Shown: positions 42,649 to 55,005 of the stretch, one piece after another | How positions within the stretch are numbered: position 1 is the first letter of the stretch | Layout: each line of letters starts with the position of its first letter | From: Trichopria drosophilae | Taxonomy: Eukaryota > Arthropoda > Insecta > Hymenoptera > Diapriidae | Direction: 5' to 3' | DNA: 64,000 nt | Assembly: GCA_030407085.1 (NCBI GenBank) | Contig: CM059584.1 | Coordinates: 58,791,501 to 58,855,500, forward strand | Program-made: the position numbers and the translations under genes | Notes under the pieces: model-generated | What the model saw: the letters and a program-made list of their open reading frames with translations, nothing else | The model's database searches: none | What the model was told of the DNA's origin: nothing

Positions 42649-42891
42649 GTGCTTAGAAATATTGAAGAATTTGGAAGTGATGAAGAAAATCAATATTCTA
42701 CTCCTGATTCTGACAGCATTGTCATTGATAACCATGGAGTTGATGTATGTAGTGTTACTACCAATAATGATGAATTCTACCAACACGAAGAAACCATATC
42801 TGATACGACTAGCGATCATTCTGGTACTGAAGCAGAAGGTTCTGAAAATGAATTTCAACAAAAATGCCACCAATCTAGTTGTTGCACGTAA
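42649..42891 (+). other. Acidic open frame, possibly a transposase N-terminus
   Basis: The frame reads IEEFGSDEENQYSTPDSDSI and ends with EFQQKCHQSSCCT, with no ATG at its start (GTG at 42649). Strongly acidic N-termini of this sort occur in piggyBac-like transposases, but no catalytic domain follows. Frames on the other two registers overlap it. I cannot assign it with confidence. Confidence 0.25.
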
Positions 42892-43566
42892 ACCAGTAAA
42901 TTCATTGTCCATAATTAGAACTATAAGGGGGTCACAATAATTGCGTTTTTAAAGTGGTCATATCGAATTTTATGTTATTTAAGCAATTTTATTTATAGCC
43001 AATTTACCTTTTGCATTTCTTTTATATTATTTCTCCTTTTTATTTTATTTTATAATCTCCTCCTCCGCTTTTATACTAAAAATTATCATTTGCTTACAAA
43101 AGTTTCTGATTAAAAACAACGCGAAATTGATTCTTGGCTGTAATAAGATAAATACAAGCCACCATTTTTATTTTACAATATTTACATTAATTTTTAGCAA
43201 ATGGATTATATTTTAACTGAAATCGCTATCGTAAAACCATTAACACTTTTAGGGCAAATGTTAAAAGACACACGTATTTTCGATAATCCCATTTTTTAAT
43301 TATATATGGAATCCAAGCTAATACACGATTCTTAATGATTATTTTTCGCGACTGAATTTCAGCCAATCAAAGCGCGATATTCAAAGGGTTCTATGGTCAT
43401 TTGTTTAAAATTATACTGGAAATTCCACGGCAACTCCTGGAAATTGCATTCGAAAATTGCACACTCGCTACTCATTTGTTAAAACGTCTAAATTCATATA
43501 TTCGCCTCTCCTCCCTGCTCAGCTGTAACCTCAAATACCGGTCACAAAAAAATAATCCGGCGAATA

Positions 43567-43753
43567 CCCCTCGACCTTCAAAATTAATCGCAATATTTCC
43601 CTCTAACTTTCCTGCGAACAAATAAATATGTTAAGTTTTGCAGAAAGATCCCTCGTGCTACGCACTCGGTATCTTTAACCTGCAAAACTTGACATATTCA
43701 CGTGTTTGGAACAAAGCTATCGGGAAATATTCCGATAATTTTGAAGGTCTCGG
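43567..43753. repeat. Imperfect palindrome, about 190 bp
   Basis: TCGACCTTCAAAATTAATCG on the left is matched in inverse by CGATAATTTTGAAGGTCTCG on the right. The inner pair GTTAAGTTTTGCAG and CTGCAAAACTTGAC encloses GATCCCTCGTGCTACGCACT. This may be a small MITE. Non-coding. Confidence 0.65.
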
Positions 43754-43793
43754 GATATTATAACTGATAATTGTAGCAAACTGAAAATTATGC

Positions 43794-43859
43794 AAGATTA
43801 ATTAATTGAACGGCTTTTACCTCAAATTGTAGGTAAAAGCCGTTAAATTAATTAATCTT
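43794..43859. repeat. Near-perfect 29-bp stem hairpin
   Basis: AAGATTAATTAATTGAACGG plus CTTTTACCT pairs with the segment 43831-43859, with one mismatch and an 8-base loop (CAAATTGT, 43823-43830). This could be the centre of a small fold-back element, or a cruciform. No gene is attached to it. Confidence 0.85.
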
Positions 43860-45369
43860 ACTCACAACTTACATTAACTCCAAGCAATGAAAATTACGCA
43901 TATTACTATTATTGTAATAATACAAAAGGCTTATTTAGAATGTCTAGCTGCAATACTGTACATATATTTCTGAACTATATTTTGCAGAAAATTTTCAATG
44001 ATGTATTCTTGAAATATTTTAAAAACAACATTTTAAATAAATCATTCTTAGCATGTTGTATCTATGACTTTACTTTTACCAGATGTTCAACAAATTCTAA
44101 GAATACTTCCTTTGAAGTACATACTGCGAATTTATTAAATATGAGATATTCTCAAAAATATTCTCCTTGTTTTATTCTGTATAATATAATAGTTGTAATC
44201 AGCAGGTAACAAGCCCTGATCCACCAAGTTATTCTTTAAATGAAGCCTGCATTAACTCCATTTTATAGTAGTTGTAATATTTTAAGAATACTTGAATTTG
44301 AACAATTTCAAATGTTAAACATGATTAATACACTAATTAATTATTGTATTCATATTCTTCACACCTGATTTTGCAGAATATTTTTCTTTACACGTTATTG
44401 GGATGTTTTAATGCTTTCTGTCCATAATGTTTAAAAGTTTACGTTCATTTCATTTGAATTTTTCAAGCTGAAAGTTTTTGCAAAACAAAATAAAAAAAAA
44501 CATTTTTGGATTCAATTTTCATGAGTTTCTCTACTGAAACGTCTTATTTAGTAAAATGTGTATTAAAAGATTTATCCCCATAGTTGGACATAAATAATAT
44601 GTTACTCGATTTTTTTAGGAGTAATCGCGGATCAAAATGGCCTTGAAATGAAGCAAATTTATATACTAGTACACTGATTAATTAGTATACTAATTTTTTC
44701 AAATATTAGTCATAGATGTCTTTGAAATATATCAATATTGACTAATACATTTATATGATTAAATTCCTACCTTAAAACTCGTGCGTACCTATTATTACTT
44801 ATAAATTAACTTTATTACATGATTACGGTAGTCATTATGGATCCGCAACTTTAAATTTATCAACTAAAAATGGTAATAATCTTCATAAAAAATCAGTCAT
44901 TATTTCTATAATCTTAATAAAGCTTAAATAATACCTATGTACAATATTTTAAAGAATTTTTAATTATGAATAAATTTGCTTCATTTCACAGCTTTTTATA
45001 TTCGACCATATACTCATAAAAAAATTGAATGGAATATCATTTATGTTCTATGGGGATCATTTTCCATGCACGAATTTCATTAATAACACGTTTTTAACAT
45101 TCTGTGCGTAAAATTCGATTCTACGCATGTTTTACTTTTTTCAGAAAAATTATATAAAAAAATATCGCTTGACCTATGTGCAAAAGTGTTTTTTATACGA
45201 ATGTGAAAACCTTGATGTACGTGGAAAGAACTTACGCATATGTATCGATATATACTATTATATTACAAGTTAATTATAAGGTAATTTTTAAGCTGTTATA
45301 ATCTGTAGTACGTACCTACATGATTTTAAATAGTTTATTTTCAAATCACAAGCAAATTCTTATTATTTA
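43860..45369. other. AT-rich spacer ahead of the CACTA-like transposase
   Basis: No gene is recognised. An 89-codon frame at 43940-44209 has no motif. Just before 45370 the sequence TTATTATTTAG is a plausible splice acceptor for the transposase exon that follows. Confidence 0.4.
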
Positions 45370-45409
45370 GGCAAATCATATGCTCATGAAATATCTGATG
45401 TAGAAGAAG

Positions 45410-47664
45410 ATGGAGAAAACGACAGATGACGGAGAAGAAGGTCCAAATTCCGAAAACGTAGAGGATGATGAACCTCTTTATGAAGGAGCTCGACTAACAG
45501 TCGCTGAAAGTCTTCTCGGTATTGTTTCACTGTCGTTACGGCATAATGTGACAGACGTATTATTGACAGATTTATTAAAATTAATTGAGCTACATTGTCC
45601 AGAGAATAATAATTGTAAGACCTCTATGTACAAGGCAAAGAAGTATTTGGCTAATATACATGCTCCTCTCATTTGCCGTCACTATTATTGTACTCATTGC
45701 TATCGCACTGTAGAAAATCAATATTGTAAATGTCAAAATAATCATGAAATTGAACATCCTATCTCTTACTTCATAGAAATGCCTTTAAACGATCAACTGC
45801 AATCATTATTTAAAAGGCCTGGATTTCACGATAATAATCTTGAACACAGATTTAATAGAAAATTCGCGAATGTTAATCATTTGGAAGATATTTATGATGG
45901 TGAGATATATAAAAACTTTACTCGAAATTATGGGATATTGTCTAACCGTTCAAATGTTTCTTCTACCTGGTATTCTGATGGCATAAGTATTTTTAAATCC
46001 TTAAAATTTGGTGTTTGGCCGGTATTTATCATCATAAACGAGTTACCTTATGCTGAGAGATTTAAACATGACAATGTTTTACTAGTTGCTCTATGGTTTG
46101 GCTCAGAGAAACCCGTACCAAACTTGTTTTTACAACCTCTGTATTCGAGTATGAATGAATTGAAAAATGGCGTCCAGAAACAATCCTCGTTAAAGGTGTC
46201 ACTATTTGTGGCACATGCGATTCGCCTGCGAACTATATAATAATAAAAATGCGAATATAAAGCAATATAATGGTCGATTCGGATGCCAATTATGCAAACA
46301 GCCCGGCAAGCGTTTACTAAGTGATAGAGTGCAAATATATCCATACGAGATTTCTGAGTTACGTACTACTAATGAAACTCTAATTCATGCACGACAAGCG
46401 ATTGAAAGTGGCACGGCAGTATGTGGTGTAAAGGGCAGCAGCATACTATCATTAACTACGTACGCCTATATCGAAACAACGGCAATTGACTCAATGCATT
46501 GTATATGTGAAGGAGTAGTAAAAGCGCTGATGAAATTATGGTTTGATGCGAAGTATTCCCAACATTCTTTTTCTATTAGAAATTTTTTGGGAATTGTAAA
46601 CGAAAGGTTGCTTTCATTTAAACCACCATCTCATATCCAAAGGTTGGCACGTTCAGTGGACGACTTACCGTATTGGAAGGGAAATGAACTGAAGGTCTAG
46701 TTTTTTTACTACTCTATTCCTATTTTCAGCGATATTATGAACGACGAATTTTTTAACCATTTTAAATTGCTAGTATTCGGTATATCAATATTGTGCGGAA
46801 GTAGAATATCCCTGGATGCAATTGACATTGCAAATAGGGCACGTCATGAATTCGTTCGTCGATTTGAGTTGTATGGTGAGAAATTTATGAGCAGTAATGT
46901 ACATTTACTTCTGCATTTGGCAAACAACGTAAAAAAGATTGGTCCACTGTGGACCACTTCATGCTTTCCTTTTGAAAGTTTAAATGGCACGATTAAAAGA
47001 TTCGTACACGGACGTAAATGTGCACAACTGCAAATTTCCTCTACAGCAGCATTGTATTTGAATATTTCGATTTTAAAACACGAAAAATTGCAAGAAGGTA
47101 CACCAGCCCATTTGTTCTGTGAACAATTAACGTATAAAATTCATAGAATGAAAAGGAATATGATATCACATGATTCTTACATAGTTGGTAAATTAATCCC
47201 CGTTCGAGAACTACCAGAGAATATAAGTAGTTGATTAGAAAACGCAAGAATTAGCGGAAAAACATATCACACGTTTAAGAGGTTTTATAAAGCTAAGCTT
47301 TTATACACTACAGACTTATTCTCTAAAATTACGTACTAATAATGCATATATTAAATTTATATATAACGGCATTTCTCACATAGGAAGAATTGAAAACTTT
47401 CTAAGAATAACGAATTGTTCATGTACATGTGTCTGTAATTGTGATGCATTTTATTGTGCGCTTATAAACATATGTAACGTTGAAAATATATTTTTAACCT
47501 GTATCGATAATATGAACATATCACATATGTACAAAAGCATCGAAAGCAATACTTCTACGTTACTAGCCCTCAGTGTGAACGATCTACTTTCAGTTTGCTT
47601 TCATTTAAAAGTTGGTAACAATACATGTATCGCTGAACTAATTAATTCCATAGAATTTGAGTAA
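45410..47664 (+). pseudogene. CACTA/EnSpm (tnp2)-like transposase, decayed
   Basis: The first part (45410-46190) has an acidic head, a Cys/His cluster (CRHYYCTHCYRTV ... CKCQ) and the segment STWYSDGISIFKSLKFGVWP followed by INELPYAERFKHDN and LWFGSEKPVPNLFLQPL, typical of tnp2-type transposases. Two frame changes near 46195 and 46230 lead to GRFGCQLCKQPGKR and then DSMHCICEGVVKALM. A TAG at 46698-46700, probably from TGG, interrupts the same frame. It continues with HLLLHLANNVKKIGPLWTTS and FESLNGTIKRFVHG (DUF4218-like). A TGA at 47232 and another frame change precede the Cys-rich end at 47664. An AATAAA signal follows near 47745. The transposase would cut and rejoin element ends; no terminal CACTA repeats were found. 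Confidence 0.7.
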
Positions 47665-49834
47665 TCTGTTAATGTAGTGTAAATAGTGTAGTAAAAAAAT
47701 AATTATGTTAACTATCAAATAGTGTATTTTTTTATATAAGAACAATAAATCCAATTTTCAAGTTTTTGTGTCTTAATTTATTTTATCGTTCACGAATAAT
47801 AGTTTTCAATATAAGTGCCCAAAACCTGTTTCTGTAATTGTGAGGGTTTGTCACATATGAGTCAAAGACGAATGATCAAGGCAATCATACTCGCATGAAC
47901 AACATTTTCACATACATATCGAACGATGTTATATTGAAAACATGTGCGTAAAGTGCTCTTGAAAATATATAGAAATACGAAAAGTGGCACTTACACTCCC
48001 TGTATAAATTATCAATAAATGGTTTACGCACTTGTATCGGAAACTACTAGCGTGCATCAAGTGCGTGCAAAGCATTTTTAATGTTGTAACGTGTTTAGAG
48101 CATGTGTAAAGTAGGTTGTGGTACGCAAAAGATCAGGTTATACGTATTCAAAAACTATTCCCTCCCATGAAAACTAATGAAATTCTACTTATCATAATAC
48201 CCGCAGATTTTTACGATTTCTCCCACAGTTTGTTTTCCCCTGCAGCTAAAAGTCTCTCCCATACTATTGATAACATTGTCTCCCATTGTATGGATGATCA
48301 TTGGAGATACCAATAAAATTCTGTATACCATAGTATTTCCCATACTCTCTGCCATAGTCTCTCTCGTAGACTTCTCCCAAACTTTCTCCCAAACAGAATA
48401 TTTCTACGCGGGTTATATTTGTCATTGTAAAGTATACGTTACATAAATTATTTTTTAAAGAAATTTGTTGACACCTAGAGTCAGAGAAAATAACTACATC
48501 ATTATTTTATGTTTCTACGATTATTTATTGTCCTCATCAGAAATGTTAAAAGCTATTCTATATAATATTATAAACGATTTCAGTGGTCGCTAGGAAATTG
48601 ACGGTAATCCCAAAATAAAAATTTTGAAAACACCGTAAACGGGATGAATTTGTCATTTACACTCAATCACATCGAAATTTGGATTCAATATTATATTTTA
48701 GAATTATGTAAAAAATAATAATCACATCACAGCCTTACATGCTGTGTAACTTTAAATTTTTTTGTTTTTGTTTTCAATAATTAAGAAATAATGACAAAAA
48801 GGAATAAATGCAAGCGTGACAAAGTATAATTTTTATTATACTTTATAACCCATCGGATTAACTAGTATACAGTCTATGGTGTACATATACCTTTTTATCA
48901 TTATTTATTAATTCCTTAAGTTTTTATTTATGGGCAAATCAACGGAACTTTTAACCTTTGGGGTACGGTACTTTGTACGCAAACTGTGTGAGAACCATTT
49001 TTTTAAATTATACGATATATTTTTTTTATACATCAATATGTTATAAATATGAGGTTTAGTCAATATTAAAGTCGCACGAGCTTTCGTTAATTGTCGGTGA
49101 ATATTTAAGAATGTAAGTGTCACATAATTATAATGTAAAATATTGTCAACAACATCAATACAACAGAAAATGTATGCGGCATGCATGTGCCATAAATTAA
49201 AAAAAATTTCAAGCATTAATATACGTGTACTTCGAATTTCGTAAATTCTAAATTTTCTTACACTTGTTTAATTATTAATTATGCCGTCTTACAAATTGAA
49301 TTGTTTTTTTTTTATCTGATAATGAAGGTAATAATTAAGAGATTAATATTTTACTCATTAATGTGCCTCTTAAAAAATACTCTTATTACATAAGTTGTAA
49401 CATGCGTTTAGTAAACGTGGCTGCTGTAAAATAATGGCCTTTTTTATGGCATATTCCTAATATAATTTGAAATATGTTCGGATAGGGTGTGCTCGTATGT
49501 GTGGACCTCGCACAATGTTATGCAGTGAGCGGCGTTTTTATATTATATATATAATCAAAGTTATTTAAACAAATAGATACTAAATCTGAATAGCAAAATT
49601 GATCAAAAGTAAAATACAATTAAAGATATAACCGACGTCGGATTTTTATAATAAACAAAAATAAAATGTTTATAATGATAAAAACTTGATTGTAACTTAA
49701 TAATAAACATCATTTGTTTAAACAATAAACATTATTTTTTAACCCTTGGAAGCATACAATTTTCTTTGCAGCGAAAATAACTGAAGCTGATTATCAAGGG
49801 TGTTCGGGGTAGCTAATTATGAATCCAGCCTTAG
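47665..49834. other. AT-rich region without recognisable gene
   Basis: 48200-48390 has repeated TCTCCCA and CCATA words (for example AGTCTCTCCCATAC, ACTTTCTCCCAAAC) that may be a degenerate simple repeat or old MITE. Small frames at 48116-48316 and 48908-49216 have no motif. Confidence 0.4.
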
Positions 49835-50062
49835 ATTTTCAAAATTCAAGATGGCGGATCCAATATCGCGGACCAAATTTGTAAAAAGTTACTTGATGAG
49901 GTTGGAACTGGGTACTGAGGGGTTTTCGAGGTAGTCGATCACGAACTCGGCCAGGGGTTTCAATATTCAAGATGGCGGATCCAATATGATGGACAAAATT
50001 CGTTGAAAGTTACGTAATCAAGCTGAAAGTGGGTACTAGGGGGTTTACGAGGTCATTGATTA
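49835..50062. repeat. Two degenerate units of the GATGGCGGATCCAATAT minisatellite
   Basis: AAGATGGCGGATCCAATAT occurs at about 49849 and 49970, about 121 bp apart, each followed by TTGTAAAAAGTTAC or GTTGAAAGTTACG. They are diverged relatives of the 121-bp unit inside the fold-back element just to the right, yet they lie outside its end. Confidence 0.75.
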
Positions 50063-50469
50063 TGAATCTGAGATTAAATTTGTACAGTGGTCCCTCCGCA
50101 ATATGGACAATCTCCAATTCGGACAATTCTGCAATATGGACACAAAACATGGCGTCGTTATTCTGTAATATGTACATTCCGCTTGTCTCACTATCCCCTC
50201 CACATCTTTTCCACCCCTCCACATAGACGTGAATTTTCTAGCTGTATGCGTAACGCATCAGACACTTGTGTATATGTATGTGAATTTATATTTGTACTGT
50301 CAGAAACATAACCCCAACAGAAAAAAAGAAACTGTCAATATGTATATATCGGGCATTCCACGTCAACCGGATCACTTGGCTGGCCAAAATTCATTACCGC
50401 CAAAAAAATTGTTTCAGGGCTTAAAATTTAGCTCAGTATATCTACTTTTAATTTCCGTGTGGTATTTTT

Positions 50470-51190
50470 GAAAATTCAAAATGGCGGCTCCAATACGGTG
50501 CTTAAAAGACCAAACTTTCGAAAACGAGAGTAAAAACCTTTCATACAGTTTTTTGTCCCTAAGAAAAATACCATTTTAGAATTTAGTTCTTTGTTATTGG
50601 ATGCTCCAATTACGAATCTCGTATTAGAATTTTGAAATTCAAAATGGCTGATCCAATATGGCGGAAGAATTTGTAAAAAGTGATCGGATGTTGCTGAAAC
50701 TTGTTTCTCGGGGGTTTTCGGGGTCGCAGAATACGATTCTGATGTTAGATTTTAAAAATTCAAAATGGCGGATCCAATATGGCGGATGAATTTGTAAAAA
50801 GTGATCGGATGTTGCTGAAACTTGTTTCTCGGGGGTTTTCGGGGTCGCAGAAAACGATTCTGAACTTAGATTTTAAAGATTCAAAATGGCGGATCCAATA
50901 TGGCAAATGAATTTTTAAGAAGTGAACGGATGTTGCTGAAACTTGTTTCTCGGGGGTTTTCGGGGTCTCAGAATACGATTCTGAACTTAGATTTTAAAGA
51001 TTCAAAATGGCGGATCCAATATGGCGAATGAATTTTTAAGAAGTGAACGGATGTTGCTGAAACTTGTTTCTCCGGGGTTTTGGGGTCGCAGAATACGATT
51101 CTGAACTTAGATTTTAAAGATTCAAATTGGTGGATCCAATATGGCGGATAAATTTTTGAAAAGTGATTGGCCGTTGTTGAAACTTGTTCC
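50470..51190. repeat. Left-arm minisatellite, 121-bp unit, about five copies
   Basis: CAAAATGGC(G/T)G(A/C)TCCAATA recurs at 50477, 50641, 50762, 50883, 51004 and (degenerate) 51125. After a first interval of 164 bp the spacing is 121 bp. Each unit has AAACTTGTTTCTCGGGGGTT and CAGAATACGATTCTGA. Confidence 0.92.
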
Positions 51191-51271
51191 TTTTTGGAAG
51201 ATTAAGATTTTTATTTAGAATATGCCAAATCTTCAGTCAATTCGTTCGAATGTGCGGCATCAATTAAGCTT

Positions 51272-51540
51272 TTAAAATTTTGTGGTATGACGCAAACGCA
51301 GATGTTGTTCGGCTTGAAGACTAGCACGCGTTGCTTCCCTTTTTAAAGTCGCGCCGATACCATCGCATGCTCCTTTTCCATGCGCTGTCGCATGAAAATG
51401 CCATTCAGCTTCAATGCCGAAATCGATTTTGTGATACATGAGATTACTCATTTGGAATCTATTTTTATAATGTTGTACCGCAACATCGGTAACGTAAATT
51501 ACATGTTGTACGCGTGGGCACACTTTTTTTATTTAAGGAA
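51272..51540 (-). pseudogene. C-terminal fragment of a transposon-encoded protein (AEWHF...HGKGACDG type)
   Basis: The minus-strand frame contains QHYKNRFQMSNLMYHKIDFG, then AEWHFHATAHGKGACDGIGA and TRASLQ. I recognise this set of motifs from a large family of uncharacterised transposon-derived proteins in arthropods and cnidarians; the superfamily name is not certain. The N-terminal part of what seems to be the same family lies at 52500-53022 on the other strand. The fragment is open but far too short to be functional. Confidence 0.6.
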
Positions 51541-52499
51541 TAATAGTTTGTTGCATTACATACACGGCAGATGTATCATGAGTCAAGCTGTTTGATAATA
51601 ATATATTACTAAAATGGATTATTGTACCTTCTGATTTGTAGAAAACGACAGAATGAACCGTACATTGGTCGTTGTTGTAATGAAGCCCTTGTGCTGCATT
51701 TTGTACAACGAATGCGAAGTTTTTCGAGAAATCACTGTGAACTAAGTCGATTCGCAGATGGGGCTGTCAACAGCAGCGCAAATTAAGTTCCAAAATTATC
51801 GGGATTCTGCTTAATCCTCGAATTAAAAAAAAATAAGGGAATAATCTTTTTCACTTTCATAAATCCAACACATCAACGACTCTTGTTATCTTTGTTATTC
51901 ATTAAACTAAAGATAAAAGATCGATGTCGTGATAGTTAGGATGTACATTTCGCACTCACAACTGTAAAAAAGTAATATGCGATGCACATTACACTCATGT
52001 GGAACACCTGTATCTAGATATATTACATCGATATTAGTACTCGATATCAGGCTTCCTTTTGACCTAATGAAAATCCATTTCTACTATGGGAGCTGCGTTT
52101 ACAGATGCGCAGAGCCACGAATATTGCAACGGCACCTAGCAGCAATAAGCCTTCCACCCGTTTGGGTCTTAATGGGTTAAGCTGACGCTAGGTGGCATTG
52201 CGATTTCCGCGGTTCGATTTTGCTCCCGTTATAGAAACGTAACTTCATTTGGTATAATAGAAGACTTGAAGGAATATGTCGATACTTTATATCTTATATG
52301 TTACATGTGTTTCTTTTGCAGTATAAAACGCATATAAATATTTTTAAATAAAATATTGCAGTATATTGGTGACGCTTGCTATTTGCTACAAGTATTGATT
52401 CAAATATTACCTATTAGTGTATAACTTGTATTATCGTTGTGTTCATTACTTACCATGGCGGGGGTTTCCGATCATAGTGGTAGATAAAATACAGTAATT

Positions 52500-53022
52500 C
52501 GCACAGACAGATGCATAAATCCATTGCTGGAACGTAGTCATATAGGTAAAGTGTTACGAGAAGTTTCGGAAAATATTTTATTAATGTTTCCGCACTTACC
52601 GCAGAAAGCTAGAATTTGCAAAGATTGTAGAAAAAAAATTGCCAAAAAAGAAAAAACACTTTGTACAACCGCTAATGAACCTGAAGATGTTCCCGATTCA
52701 GAAATAGACATAGACACACCTTCAAATAAAAGAACCCGTTTATCTAGAGAGGCTCAGTTAGAAGCACTTTTGCAGGGTCTGAAAGATAAATTTTCGAGTT
52801 TGCCTGAAAATGATCCCTTACGCTTGACTATTTTAACAATACATCCATAATGCTGGAGTATACGTGACAGCTTTAGAATTTGGAACATCCTATCGAACTG
52901 CAAAGAATGGTCGTGATTTGAGAAACGAACTGGGCATGTTGGCAGTACCTCGTCCAAAAGAAGGAAAGACCATACCTACGCAGACAATTAAAAAAGTAAT
53001 TGAGTTTTACGAAACTTCTTAA
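52500..53022 (+). pseudogene. N-terminal fragment of the same transposon protein family
   Basis: The first frame (to 52850) has LPQKARICKDCRKKIAKKEK, an acidic linker with a basic KRTRLS motif and LPENDPLRLTILTI. After one frame change near 52855 the second frame reads ALEFGTSYRTAKNGRDLRNE, LGMLAVPRPKEGKTIP and TIKKVIEFYETS, ending at TAA 53020-53022. CxxC motifs suggest a zinc-binding head, and the second part looks like a helix-turn-helix DNA-binding region. It lies opposite in orientation to the 51272 fragment, so the element interior has been rearranged. Confidence 0.6.
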
Positions 53023-53179
53023 ATCCGAAGGTTGCAATAATTCATTAAACGACTTGTGTTCATACTCATATTATAACACTATACCCCTACTAGAGGTAAG
53101 CTATTCTATGTATAACCGATTTTCGACATTATTTTGGTATTATACAATTTTTAATTTAGCTTTCTCATCCACCAGATTC

Positions 53180-54160
53180 GTATTGTACGACCCCAAAACT
53201 CCCCGAGGAACAAGTTTCAACCACGCCCAATCACTTTTTAAAAATTCATACGCCACATTGGATCCTCCATTTTGAATCTTTAAAATTTAAGTTCAGAATC
53301 GTATTCTGCGACCCCAAAAACCCCCACAGAAACAAGTTTCAGCAACATCCGATCACTTTTTAAAAATTCATTGGCCATATTAGATCCGCCATTTTGAATT
53401 TTTAAAATCTAACATCAGAATCGTATTCTGCGACCCCGAGAACCCTATAGAAACAAGTTTCAGCAACATCCGATCACTTTTTAATAATTCATTGGCCATA
53501 TTGGATCCGCCATTTTGAATTTTTAAAATCTAACATCAGAATCGTATTCTGCGACCCCGAGAACCCTATAGAAACAAGTGTTAGCAACATCCGATCACTT
53601 TTTACAATTTCATCCGCCATATTGGATCCGCCATTTTGAATTTTTAAAATCTAACATCAGAATCATATTCTGAGACCCCGAAAACCCCCGAGAAACAAGT
53701 TTCAGCAACATCCGATCACTTCTTAAAAATTCATCCGCCATTTTGAATCTTTAAAATCTAAGTTCCGAATCGTTTTCTGCGACCCCGAAAACCCGCGAGA
53801 AACAAGTTTCAGCAACATCCGATCACTTTTTACAAATTCATCCGCCATATTGGATCCCCCATTTTGAATTTTTAAAATCAAACATCAGAATCGTATTCTG
53901 CGACCCCGAAAACAACCGAGAAACAAGTTTCAGCAACATCCGATCACTTTTTACAAATTCATCCGCCATATTGGATCCGCCATTTTAAATTTCAAAATTC
54001 TGATACGAGATTCGTAATTGGAGCATCCAATATCAAAGAACTAAATTCTAAAATGGTATTTTTCTTGGGCACAAAAAACTGTATGAAAGATTTTTACTAT
54101 CGTTTTCAAAAGTGTGGTCTTTTTAAGCACCGTATTGGAGCCGCCATTTTGAATTTCCAA
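53180..54160. repeat. Right-arm minisatellite, inverted 121-bp units
   Basis: CCATTTTGAAT-type words recur about every 120 bp from about 53268 to 53980, with one shortened unit near 53735, and a last variant at about 54145. They are inverse copies of the left-arm units and share GAAACAAGTTTCAGCAACAT and GATCACTTTTTA. Confidence 0.9.
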
Positions 54161-54283
54161 AAATACCACACGGAAATTAAAAGTAGATATACTGAGCTAA
54201 ATTTTAAGCCCTGAAACAATTTTTTTGGCGGTAATGAATTTTGGCCAGCCAAGTGATCCGGTTGACGTGGAATGCCCGATATA

Positions 54284-55005
54284 CGTATTATAAAAGAAAT
54301 ATTTACAGTTTTTAACTTTTAACCTTAACTTCAATGTTTCACTTTTCAACTTTTTAACTTAATTTATAGAAGTTAAACCTAAATAAACTCAAAAAGCCAT
54401 AACATTGTTTTCAAATTCTTAAGTGAATAATCATTTAGAATGATAAGAAAAGTTTATAGTGGCGTTCTGTAAGATCGTATTTAACTGGTACATTAACAAT
54501 TTAGTAACTATTAAAGTGTAGTAGAGAACTCGAAATTTAATACACTGTAAATAATATATTTATAAAAAATAAAATATTAAGAGAGAAATTTGAAACTAAC
54601 TTAGGTTAGTACGTAGTATTTGGGTCTATATTTTCATTGTTTTCCATCTTCGTTATATCAGATAGAGCACAGGAATTTTCTGTAATGTATCGGAAACGTT
54701 TCAGAAACGTTTCCGCGAAAATTTGAATTCAATTGAGATACATAACGGATATGTGTCGGAAACATATCGGAAATCTTTAAATGTAGTAACCATGGCCGTT
54801 TTATCTAGTCGCAGAAACGTAACGTTAAGCGCTTTGTTACATAACAAAAATACAACGGAAACATAACGGACACGTAACTTGATAAAATATGTTTTATTAT
54901 AGAAATGTAACTAGAAGGTATCGTAAACGTAATAGTTGTATTTATAGTTACGTTACGGAATGATAACAGAAACATAACGCTCCACATTATGACAGCACGA
55001 CACTC
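54284..55005. other. Spacer with GAAACGTAACG-type degenerate repeat
   Basis: From about 54680 to 54980 short variants of AAACGTAACG, AACATAACGG and CGGAAACATA recur irregularly. No gene is seen. The LINE sequence begins abruptly at about 55000. Confidence 0.45.

Larger units (their letters stand above)
50345..54283. mobile_element. 3.9-kb fold-back element with minisatellite arms
   Basis: The left end TATATCGGGCATTCCACGTC (50345) has its inverted copy ending at 54283. The match continues through CGGATCACTTGGC, TAAAATTTAGCTCAGTATAT and the CCGTGTGGTATTTTTG segment. The arms then become tandem 121-bp units (50470-51190 on the left, about 53180-54160 on the right, inverted). The 2-kb centre holds two fragments of a transposon protein family, in opposite orientations. 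No full transposase is present, so it is non-autonomous. The target duplication is uncertain because the ends lie in TATA tracts. Confidence 0.85.
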
